DNA of 6,954 nt from positions 1 through 6,954 of the forward strand of contig JACQHA010000243.1 of the NCBI GenBank assembly GCA_016199255.1. The letters run 5' to 3'. Shown here one piece after another: positions 1 through 5,085 of the stretch; position 1 is the stretch's first letter, and each line of letters opens with the position of its first letter. The notes beneath the pieces are model-generated. The model worked only from the letters and a program-made list of their open reading frames with translations. It had not been told where the DNA came from and searched no databases. The stretch comes from Deinococcus sp. GTDB lineage: Bacteria > Deinococcota > Deinococci > JACQHA01. Both the position numbers and the translations under genes were made by a program.

Positions 1-447
1 ATTGTCCGCTCCGCCATTGAGGATGTCATTCCCAGAGCTGCCGAAGAGCTGGTCAAACCCCGGGCCGCCATCGAGCGTGTCGTTGCCAGCGCCGCCAAAA
101 AGCTGATCATGGCCCGGGCCACCGATCAGGGTGTCGTTGCCAACTCCGCCGCTGAGGACGTCATTGCCGTCGCCACCGTCCAGAGTGTTCAGACCAAATT
201 CGTCCTGGAGCCGATCGGCTCCTGGGCCGCCTAGCAAGGTATCATTGCCCATCCCGCCCAGAAGCAAGTCCGCACCGGCCTCGCCGAAGAGCCTGTTGTT
301 GCCTTCCCCGCCAAGGAGAAAATCGACGCCCGGCCCGCCACAGATGATGTCATCGCCACCGAGGCCGTTAATCGTATCAATGCCGCCCAGCCCCGCGATG
401 ATGTCAGGGCCATCCGTGCCGGTCAGGACGTCATTCCCATCGGTACC
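1..447 (-). repeat. 16+ tandem RTX nonapeptide repeats (27-bp coding units)
   Basis: Sixteen complete nonapeptides plus five residues of a seventeenth run without interruption from residue 39 to the window edge. Clear examples are [36 protein letters not shown] and GGAGNDTLD. Unit 10 (DEFGLNTLD) has lost the first two glycines, and unit 6 (GGEGNNRLF) has Asn in place of the calcium-ligand Asp. The units differ at the DNA level, so this looks like an old, diversified array and not a recent expansion. Confidence 0.85.
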
Positions 448-561
448 GACTATGGTAGGGTCGTCACAGGGACTGGCGGGGGGTGGTCCAGGACAGGCAG
501 CGAGAATGAGGGCGACGAGCACAACAGTGCAAGCCTTCATTGGTCTGAGCTGTGGTGGCAT
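1..561 (-). CDS. RTX-repeat (hemolysin-type calcium-binding) lipoprotein, partial at C-terminus
   Basis: The minus strand is open from 561 to the left edge (187 codons, no stop). The N-terminus reads [16 protein letters not shown] followed by ALILAAC: a basic n-region (R6, K9), a hydrophobic core and a lipobox L20-A21-A22-C23, so signal peptidase II processing and lipidation at C23 are likely. After a short Pro-rich linker (residues 24-38), residues 39-187 are continuous RTX nonapeptides of the form GGxGxDxLx. In this family, such repeats fold into a calcium-bound parallel beta-roll; the ligand and role of this protein are unknown. I start it at the ATG at 561, because GAGGAG lies 7 nt upstream; the ATG at 540 (7 codons later) has no Shine-Dalgarno sequence. 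The gene is divergent from the lacI-type gene. RTX proteins usually leave by type I secretion with a C-terminal signal, so a Sec/lipoprotein signal is less usual. Any C-terminal domain is outside the window. Confidence 0.85.
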   Translation of the reverse strand, partial: MPPQLRPMKACTVVLVALILAACPGPPPASPCDDPTIVGTDGNDVLTGTDGPDIIAGLGGIDTINGLGGDDIICGGPGVDFLLGGEGNNRLFGEAGADLLLGGMGNDTLLGGPGADRLQDEFGLNTLDGGDGNDVLSGGVGNDTLIGGPGHDQLFGGAGNDTLDGGPGFDQLFGSSGNDILNGGADN

Positions 562-574
562 CTCCTGACTCCTC
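562..574 (-). promoter_or_regulatory. Ribosome binding site of the RTX lipoprotein gene
   Basis: Read on the minus strand, GAGGAG (574-569) is followed by TCAGGAG and then the ATG at 561. The first block has 7-nt spacing. This decides the start at 561 over the internal ATG at 540. Confidence 0.6.
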
Positions 575-581
575 GTCTCTC

Positions 582-595
582 GGGCAGTCCTGCCC
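582..595. repeat. Short inverted repeat in the RTX gene leader
   Basis: GGGCAG-TC-CTGCCC is a perfect 6-bp inverted repeat with a 2-nt centre (5-bp stem with a 4-nt loop as RNA). It lies 21-34 nt upstream of the RTX gene start, so it could be a small hairpin in the 5' untranslated region or a protein-binding site. No function is established. Confidence 0.35.
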
Positions 596-625
596 AGTTC
601 AGCTGGAAAAAGCCCTACCTGAGTG

Positions 626-650
626 CTGAGAGATGTCCTCAGTCATGAGG
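626..650. repeat. Two overlapping inverted repeats upstream of the RTX gene
   Basis: CTGAG (626-630) pairs with CTCAG (638-642). The overlapping CCTCA (637-641) pairs with TGAGG (646-650). As RNA the two hairpins would exclude each other; as DNA they could be regulator sites. A further 11-bp palindrome, GCTAG-T-CTAGC, lies at 673-683. I find no convincing -35/-10 pair for the minus-strand gene in this region. Confidence 0.3.
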
Positions 651-772
651 CAGTGCCGACGGGCAAAGTGGCGCTAGTCTAGCACACCCTCGCTTTGCGG
701 TGCCGGCTACCGACGGGGTTGCCCTCGGCGTCTATCTACCTCACAGTCAAAAGTGACCAGCGGGCAGGGGAC

Positions 773-802
773 TTGACGGGGGGTGCTCACTAGGAGTATA
801 TC
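773..802 (+). promoter_or_regulatory. Putative sigma-70-type promoter of the lacI-type gene / sugar operon
   Basis: TTGACG (773-778, five of six matches to TTGACA) is followed by an 18-bp spacer and TATATC (797-802, four of six to TATAAT). A start point about 7 nt downstream would fall near 808-810, at the left edge of the 807-828 palindrome. Position and quality are plausible; it was found by eye only. Confidence 0.5.
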
Positions 803-806
803 TTAG

Positions 807-828
807 GTAGGTTAATCGTTTAACCTAC
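807..828. promoter_or_regulatory. LacI-family operator palindrome with central CG
   Basis: The site is GTAGGTTAATC / GTTTAACCTAC. The halves match at 10 of 11 positions (9-bp perfect arms around TCGT), with CG at the exact centre. Even-length palindromes with a central CG are typical of LacI-family operators, where the hinge-helix leucine inserts at that step. It lies just downstream of the putative -10 and 28 bp before the repressor start codon, so binding would block transcription initiation. This fits autorepression and, if the operon is read from here, repression of the whole sugar module. Confidence 0.7.
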
Positions 829-855
829 TGTGCCAGACGACCAGGGAGAGCGCTC

Positions 856-1863
856 ATGGCCACCACGCTCAGGGACATTGCCAGACTCGCCAAGGTCTCA
901 GTAGCCACTGTCTCTTACGTGCTCAACGGCGTGGCCAAGGTCAGCCCTCAGACCCGGGAGCGGGTGCTGGCCGCCATGAACCAGCTCAACTACTACCCCA
1001 ATGCCATAGCGAAGAGCCTGGTCAAGCAGCGCTCTCATGTCCTGACTCTGTTCCTCCAGGACATCACTAACCCCTTCTTTCCGGCAGTGGCTAAGGCAGT
1101 CGAGGACGTAGCGGTGCGCGCTGGTTACAGCGTCATCTTGTACAACACCGGGGACCAGGAGGAGAAAGAAGCCGCCTATGTCCAGATGGCTCTGGAGCAA
1201 CGGGTGGCAGGAATTATCTTCTGCACTGTGCGCAACCGGGCCGCGGTACAGAGTGCTTTAGACCAGGGGACACCAGTCGTCATTATCGAGTGGCCAGGCA
1301 ACATCCCTGGTACCGACGTGGTGCAGGTAGACAACGTACTGGGCGCCAGGCTGGGCACAGAGCACCTGATCCAGCTGGGGCACCGGCGGGTGGCACTAAT
1401 CAACTGGGTTCTGGGCTCAGTCATTGCTGGCGACCGGCTCAAGGGCTATAAACAGGCACTGGCAGCAGCCAAGATACCCTTCGACCCGGCGCTGCTAGCG
1501 ACCTATGACTTCAACGATCCCGATCGCGATGCAGTTATCCTGAAGCTGCTGGCACTCCCAGACCCCCCCACAGCAGTACTGGCAGTAAGTGATGCGATTG
1601 CCATCGCCACTATGCGCACCTTGCACCGCCACCACCGGAGAGTGCCCAGGGACCTGTCCATTGTGGGCTACGACGACACCCTGGCAGCGCTGAGCACACC
1701 ACAGCTCACTTCAGTGGCGCAACCCATTTACCAGCTGGGCACCACTGCTGCGCAGCTACTTCTGGACCAGGACCGAAAGCGCCACCCCCGGCGGGTGACG
1801 CTGGAGCCAACGTTGGTAGTGCGGGACTCCACCGCAGAAAGGAGGCAGCTGAGGAGGCAGTAA
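856..1863 (+). CDS. LacI-family transcriptional repressor of the sugar operon
   Basis: This 335-residue protein has standard LacI/GalR architecture and length. The N-terminal helix-turn-helix is residues 5-25 (TLRDIARLAKVS, then VATVSYVLNG). Positions V16, A17 and Y21 occupy the sites of LacI Tyr17, Gln18 and Arg22, which set operator specificity. The hinge helix is around 48-57 (PNAIAKSLVK) with the minor-groove leucine L55. The rest is a periplasmic-binding-like sugar-sensing domain, with the family hallmarks TNPFF, GIIF, GHRR, LSIVGYDD, TSVAQP and a final LVVRDST. The ATG at 856 is preceded by AGGGAG (843-848) at 7-nt spacing. The protein is cytoplasmic. Its effector is inferred, from the downstream transporter and GH13, to be a malto-oligosaccharide or a product of it. 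The upstream 807-828 palindrome is its likely operator. Confidence 0.93.
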   Translation: MATTLRDIARLAKVSVATVSYVLNGVAKVSPQTRERVLAAMNQLNYYPNAIAKSLVKQRSHVLTLFLQDITNPFFPAVAKAVEDVAVRAGYSVILYNTGDQEEKEAAYVQMALEQRVAGIIFCTVRNRAAVQSALDQGTPVVIIEWPGNIPGTDVVQVDNVLGARLGTEHLIQLGHRRVALINWVLGSVIAGDRLKGYKQALAAAKIPFDPALLATYDFNDPDRDAVILKLLALPDPPTAVLAVSDAIAIATMRTLHRHHRRVPRDLSIVGYDDTLAALSTPQLTSVAQPIYQLGTTAAQLLLDQDRKRHPRRVTLEPTLVVRDSTAERRQLRRQ

Positions 1864-1895
1864 TACGCGGTTGACAGCAGACATGGTCTCTTTGT

Positions 1896-1916
1896 GGAAA
1901 GCCTGGAAGGTTTTCC
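1896..1916 (+). repeat. Inverted repeat / RNA hairpin between repressor and binding-protein genes
   Basis: GGAAAGCC (1896-1903) pairs with GGTTTTCC (1909-1916) over 8 bp (one G-U pair) around the loop TGGAA. No T-run follows, so it is not a standard intrinsic terminator. It sits 41 nt before the binding-protein start. It could attenuate or process the message, or be a regulator site, though it lacks a central CG. A TTGACA hexamer at 1871-1876 has no good -10 partner, so a separate promoter here is not supported. Confidence 0.4.
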
Positions 1917-1944
1917 CTAGGTGGGGTCTACCTCACAGCATGAA

Positions 1945-1949
1945 AGGAG
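1945..1949 (+). promoter_or_regulatory. Ribosome binding site of the solute-binding protein gene
   Basis: AGGAG lies 7 nt before the ATG at 1957. This decides the start against the in-frame GTG at 1921, which would place an unlikely polar stretch before the signal peptide. Confidence 0.75.
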
Positions 1950-1956
1950 CACGGCT

Positions 1957-3243
1957 ATGCGGCAATTCATATGGCAACGCTGGAGCCAGGCGCTGGCGGT
2001 CGCCGGCCTCCTGGCAGCGCTTGTGGGCCTCGCCGCCCCAGGCCTACTGGGCGCGGCGCTGGCCCAAGAGCCTCTGACCCTTACTTTCTGGCACTACTGG
2101 GACGGCGTCAATGGTGACACTTTGGACCGGCTTGCCCAGGAGTACAATGCCCAGCATCCCGGGGTGGTGGTGGAGCCGGTGTTCATCCCTAATCCGGAAC
2201 TCCTCTCCAAGCTCCAGACCGCTATTGCCAGTGGGGACACTCCAGCGCTGGCTATCGCCGATGTGATCTGGATGGCGGCGCTGAAGCGCAGCGGCGGTTT
2301 GGCGCCCCTGGACAGCTTCATCACCGCTTCTGGGCTGGATCTAAGCGACTTCTATGCTTCGCAGTTGGACTTCGACCGCTTTGAAGGACAGCTCTATGCC
2401 CTGCCAGTGAGCACTAACAACTTGGAGCTGTTCTACAACAAGGATCTCTTCCGGGCTGCTGGTCTAGACCCGGAGCGGCCACCCCAGACCTGGGACGAGC
2501 TGGTGGAGTTCGGACAGCGCATTCGCCAGGCCGACCCCAGCAAGTTCGGTTATGAGCTGTTCACCCAAGGCGGCGAGGGGACCACCTGGCAATTCCAGGT
2601 GTTCCTGTGGCAGCTAGGCGGGGAGTTCCTTACCCCCGACGGCCAGCCCGCCTTTGACTCCCCTGCCGGGGTCCAGGCACTCCAGTTCTGGTCGGATCTT
2701 ATCCGCACCTACCAGGTAAGTGCCCTGCGGCCTTGGGGGTTGTTCGGCAGCGGCGACGCCGCCATGGTGATGGACGGCTCCTGGATGGTGCAGTTCTTCC
2801 CACCCCAGATCAACTTCGAGCTGGGAACCGCCCGCTTCCCCATCCCCAGTGGCGGCCAACCAGCCACGAACATGGGTGGCGAGCATATCTTCATCCTCAA
2901 GGGTGATCCAGCCCGCGAGCAGGCAGCCTTCGACTTTATCCAGTACTTCACCAGCACTGCCGTGCAGGTGCAATGGGACCAGGCCACCGGCTTCACCCCG
3001 GTGCGGCGCTCGGTAGCCGAGGACCCTGGCTACCAGGCCTGGCTCAGGGACACCCAGCCCCTCTTGATCCCCTTCGTGGAATCGCAGCAGTATGCCCGCG
3101 CCCGGCCATCGGTGCCCCAGTATCCGGAGATCTCCGCCGCCTTCTCCCGGCAGGTAGAGCGGGTGCTGCAGGGCCAGGCCACCCCTGAAGAGGCGCTGGC
3201 CCAGGCGGCGGCTGACGTGCGCGCTATCCTGGCTGGACCGTAA
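1957..3243 (+). CDS. ABC sugar transporter, extracellular solute-binding protein (family 1, MalE/UgpB-like)
   Basis: This 428-residue protein carries a Sec signal: basic start (R2, R8), hydrophobic stretch of about residues 12-36, and a signal peptidase I site after ALA at A36|Q37. No lipobox cysteine is present. The mature part shows family 1 carbohydrate-binding hallmarks: LTFWHYWDG at the start, ALPVSTNNLELFYNKDLF (about 148-165), PQTWDEL (W179), and MVMDGSWM (about 270-277) where aromatic residues usually stack on sugar. In the family it captures oligosaccharide outside the membrane and delivers it to the paired permeases. It follows the repressor by 93 bp and precedes the first permease by 47 bp, which includes a strong hairpin. 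Substrate is inferred from the GH13 neighbour as malto-oligosaccharide or cyclodextrin; sequence alone does not fix it. The missing lipobox would leave it soluble in a one-membrane cell unless the signal stays uncleaved. Confidence 0.93.
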   Translation: MRQFIWQRWSQALAVAGLLAALVGLAAPGLLGAALAQEPLTLTFWHYWDGVNGDTLDRLAQEYNAQHPGVVVEPVFIPNPELLSKLQTAIASGDTPALAIADVIWMAALKRSGGLAPLDSFITASGLDLSDFYASQLDFDRFEGQLYALPVSTNNLELFYNKDLFRAAGLDPERPPQTWDELVEFGQRIRQADPSKFGYELFTQGGEGTTWQFQVFLWQLGGEFLTPDGQPAFDSPAGVQALQFWSDLIRTYQVSALRPWGLFGSGDAAMVMDGSWMVQFFPPQINFELGTARFPIPSGGQPATNMGGEHIFILKGDPAREQAAFDFIQYFTSTAVQVQWDQATGFTPVRRSVAEDPGYQAWLRDTQPLLIPFVESQQYARARPSVPQYPEISAAFSRQVERVLQGQATPEEALAQAAADVRAILAGP

Positions 3244-3255
3244 CCTGAAACAAAG

Positions 3256-3282
3256 TGGGGCTCCCCCCAGAGGGGAGCCCCA
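3256..3282 (+). repeat. Strong intercistronic hairpin between binding-protein and permease genes
   Basis: TGGGGCTCCCC (3256-3266) pairs perfectly with GGGGAGCCCCA (3272-3282) over 11 bp around the 5-nt loop CCAGA. It starts 13 nt after the binding-protein stop and ends 8 nt before the permease ATG. No T-run follows, so it is not a classical terminator. In malE-malF of enterobacteria, structures at the same place protect upstream mRNA from 3' decay and keep binding protein above permease levels; a similar role is inferred. Its foot touches the permease Shine-Dalgarno sequence, so it may also limit permease translation. Confidence 0.75.
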
Positions 3283-3287
3283 GGGGA
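3282..3287 (+). promoter_or_regulatory. Ribosome binding site of the first permease gene, abutting the hairpin
   Basis: AGGGGA precedes the ATG at 3291 with a short 3-nt gap, and its first base closes the 3256-3282 stem. The in-frame GTG at 3255 would start inside the hairpin with no Shine-Dalgarno sequence, so 3291 is preferred. A GTG at 3354 (AGGG about 8 nt upstream) is a weaker alternative. Confidence 0.5.
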
Positions 3288-3290
3288 CAC

Positions 3291-4247
3291 ATGAGCCCTC
3301 CTAAGGCACTGGCGCACCCCCCTCTTCTATCCACTAGCCTCCAGGGCTTTCTGGTGGCCTTCGAACGGCATGACTGGCCTAGTGCCTTCGTGTGTCTCCT
3401 GCCAGTGGCGCTGATTTTCGGCCTGTTCAACATCTACCCCGCGCTCTACTCAGTATTCCTGAGCTTCTTTCGCTGGGATGGGTTCAACCTGCAGCGGGAG
3501 TTTGTGGGCTTGGACAACTACCGCACCCTGGTGCACTCAGGCGCTTTCTGGCATTCGGTACTGGTCACGTTTTACTATGCCAGCGGTGCCACCTTGCTCT
3601 CACTCGTGCTGGGACTGGCGCTGGCCACAGCTCTGAATAGCAACTTGGCCGGTCGGACCATCTACCGCACTCTATACTTTCTCCCAGTGGTGACCCCGAT
3701 GGTGGCAGCAGGAGTGGTCTGGCAGCGCCTTTTTGATCCTACCCATGGGGTGATCAATGGCGCCCTCAGCTGGCTGGGGGTGACCGGCCCCAACTGGCTA
3801 TCGGATCCGGCATGGGCGATGCCAGCGCTGATCCTGGTGGGCACCTGGCGCCGGGCCGGGTTCAACTTAGTAGTGTATCTGGCGGCGCTGCAAGCTGTTC
3901 CCCGCATCTACTACGAGGCGGCACGCTTAGACGGCGCCAGCGCCTGGGCACTTTTCCGGTTCATCACCGTGCCCCTGGTGGCGCCAGCCAGCCTTTTCCT
4001 AGCGATAACGTCGTTGATTGATGGCTTCCAGATGCTAGACCTGGTGTTCGTCATGACCAATGGAGGGCCCCTCGATGCCACCAACGTGCTGGGGTTTTAC
4101 CTGTACCAGAACGCCTTCCGGTTCTTCAAGCTCGGGTACGCCTCGGCAGTGGCCTATGCCATTTTCGCACTGATCTTTCTGGTGACCCTGGTGCAGTGGC
4201 GTCTAGTGGGCCGCCGCGCCGAAGTCGCCTACCAGGAGGCAGCATGA
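3291..4247 (+). CDS. ABC sugar transporter permease, MalF-type
   Basis: This 318-residue inner-membrane protein has about six hydrophobic segments: near residues 31-53, 89-115, then TLYFLPVVTPMVAAGVV, ALILVGTWRRAGFNLVVYL, APASLFLAITSLIDGF and the last near the C-terminus. The cytoplasmic EAA loop that docks on the ATPase is clear: EAARLDG (E209-G215) followed by ALFRFITVPLVAP. It matches the binding-protein-dependent transport permease family (MalF/UgpA/LacF branch), in the compact form without the extra periplasmic domain of E. coli MalF. It pairs with the next gene as the transmembrane heterodimer; the two overlap by 4 bp, implying translational coupling. The start at 3291 gives a Pro-rich cytoplasmic tail of about 20 residues before the first membrane segment. 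Substrate is inferred only from context. Confidence 0.93.
   Translation: MSPPKALAHPPLLSTSLQGFLVAFERHDWPSAFVCLLPVALIFGLFNIYPALYSVFLSFFRWDGFNLQREFVGLDNYRTLVHSGAFWHSVLVTFYYASGATLLSLVLGLALATALNSNLAGRTIYRTLYFLPVVTPMVAAGVVWQRLFDPTHGVINGALSWLGVTGPNWLSDPAWAMPALILVGTWRRAGFNLVVYLAALQAVPRIYYEAARLDGASAWALFRFITVPLVAPASLFLAITSLIDGFQMLDLVFVMTNGGPLDATNVLGFYLYQNAFRFFKLGYASAVAYAIFALIFLVTLVQWRLVGRRAEVAYQEAA
4234..4239 (+). promoter_or_regulatory. Ribosome binding site of the second permease gene
   Basis: A full AGGAGG lies inside the end of the first permease gene, followed by an ATGATG start. It is 4 nt from the ATG at 4244 and 7 nt from the ATG at 4247. Spacing favours 4247, while 4244 forms an ATGA stop/start overlap. 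The proteins differ by one Met. Confidence 0.7.
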
Positions 4248-5071
4248 TGCCGATTCAGGTGCGTCTGGGCCGATTGGCACTACATCTGGTTCTGGCTGCC
4301 GGAGCGCTGCTCAGCGCCCTGCCTTTTCTGTGGGCGATCACCACCTCACTCAAGCCAGCCCGGCTCACCTACACCCCGCCACTGGTGATCCCCACCCATT
4401 TTCAGTGGCAGAACTATGTAGATGCCTGGCGCGCCGCTCCTTTCCCCCGGTTCTATCTGAACAGCGCCATTATGGCCGTTGCCATAACTGCTGGCCAGGT
4501 CCTGCTCTCGGCCTTAGCTGCCTACGCCTTCGCCAGGCTACGCTTCCCAGGCCGCGACCTCTTGTTCCTGGCGGTGCTCGGGACTATGATGGTACCGTTC
4601 CATGTAACGCTGATTCCCAACTACCTAGTGATTCGCTGGCTGGGCTGGGTGGACACCTACTACGCCCTGGTGGTGCCACGGATCGTGGGGGCGTTCAGCA
4701 TCTTCTTATTCCGCCAGTTCTTTCTCACGATCCCTAGCGAGCTGGACGATGCAGCGCGCATTGACGGCTGCTCCCGGCTGGGGGTGTTCTGGAGAGTGAT
4801 GCTGCCCCTCTCTGGCCCTGCTGCGGCGGCAGTGGCCATCTTCGCCTTCTTGTTTGCCTGGAATGACTTCCTGTGGCCACTGATTGTCACCAACAGCGTA
4901 GACATGCGTCCTATCCAGGTGGGGCTGGCAGTATTCCAGGGGCGCTACGGTACTCGCTGGACGCTGCTTATGGCTGGCACCATCATCGCTACCGTGCCAG
5001 CGCTCGTGGTGTATATCGTGGCCCAGCGCCGGTTCATTGAGGGCGTGACCCTCACCGGCCTTAAAGGCTAG
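4244..5071 (+). CDS. ABC sugar transporter permease, MalG-type
   Basis: This 275-residue inner-membrane protein belongs to the MalG/UgpE/LacG branch. An N-terminal membrane segment (about residues 10-30) ends in the motif LPFLWAITTSLKP, typical of the branch. A periplasmic stretch follows with FQWQNYVDAW, then five more hydrophobic segments, and FIEGVTLTGLKG at the C-terminus, a strong MalG-type signature. The EAA loop appears as DAARIDG (D169-G175), then LGVFWRVMLPLSGPA; Asp in place of the first Glu is a common variant. FLFAWNDFLWPL is also conserved in the family. It forms the translocation pore with the preceding permease, from which it is translated with an ATGA overlap. The start could be 4247 instead. 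The GH13 gene follows after 14 bp. No nucleotide-binding subunit is encoded next to it. Confidence 0.94.
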   Translation: MMPIQVRLGRLALHLVLAAGALLSALPFLWAITTSLKPARLTYTPPLVIPTHFQWQNYVDAWRAAPFPRFYLNSAIMAVAITAGQVLLSALAAYAFARLRFPGRDLLFLAVLGTMMVPFHVTLIPNYLVIRWLGWVDTYYALVVPRIVGAFSIFLFRQFFLTIPSELDDAARIDGCSRLGVFWRVMLPLSGPAAAAVAIFAFLFAWNDFLWPLIVTNSVDMRPIQVGLAVFQGRYGTRWTLLMAGTIIATVPALVVYIVAQRRFIEGVTLTGLKG

Positions 5072-5081
5072 AGGAGAGGAG
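5071..5081 (+). promoter_or_regulatory. Ribosome binding site of the GH13 gene (GTG start)
   Basis: GAGGAGAGGAG overlaps the last base of the permease stop codon and lies 4 nt (inner AGGAG) to 9 nt (outer GAGGAG) before a GTG at 5086. The strong site supports this non-ATG start, and homology begins at once with [15 protein letters not shown]. Confidence 0.7.
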
Positions 5082-5085
5082 TGCT

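Noticed and set aside
1..447. CRISPR-like or satellite repeat array
   Set aside because: The 27-bp periodicity is a degenerate coding repeat without identical repeats or spacers, fully explained by RTX nonapeptides.
131..568. 145-codon plus-strand open frame, rich in Pro and Ser
   Set aside because: It is the antisense of the RTX nonapeptide coding array. Gly/Asp codons read backwards give Pro/Ser-rich text and keep the frame open. It has no family resemblance and runs against a clear lipoprotein gene.
1921..1956. Upstream GTG start for the solute-binding protein
   Set aside because: It would add 12 polar residues before a well-formed signal peptide. The ATG at 1957 has AGGAG at 7-nt spacing.
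2614..2996. Overlapping minus-strand open frames of 95-119 codons
   Set aside because: They are shadows of the solute-binding protein coding region, kept open by high G+C codon use, with no recognisable domain.
3256..3282. Intrinsic terminator after the binding-protein gene
   Set aside because: The stem is right, but no T-run follows and the permease genes plainly belong to the same unit. It is treated as a stabilising or modulating hairpin.
3255..3290. Upstream GTG start for the first permease
   Set aside because: It lies at the foot of the strong hairpin without a Shine-Dalgarno sequence, and would encode a low-complexity extension specified by the stem itself.
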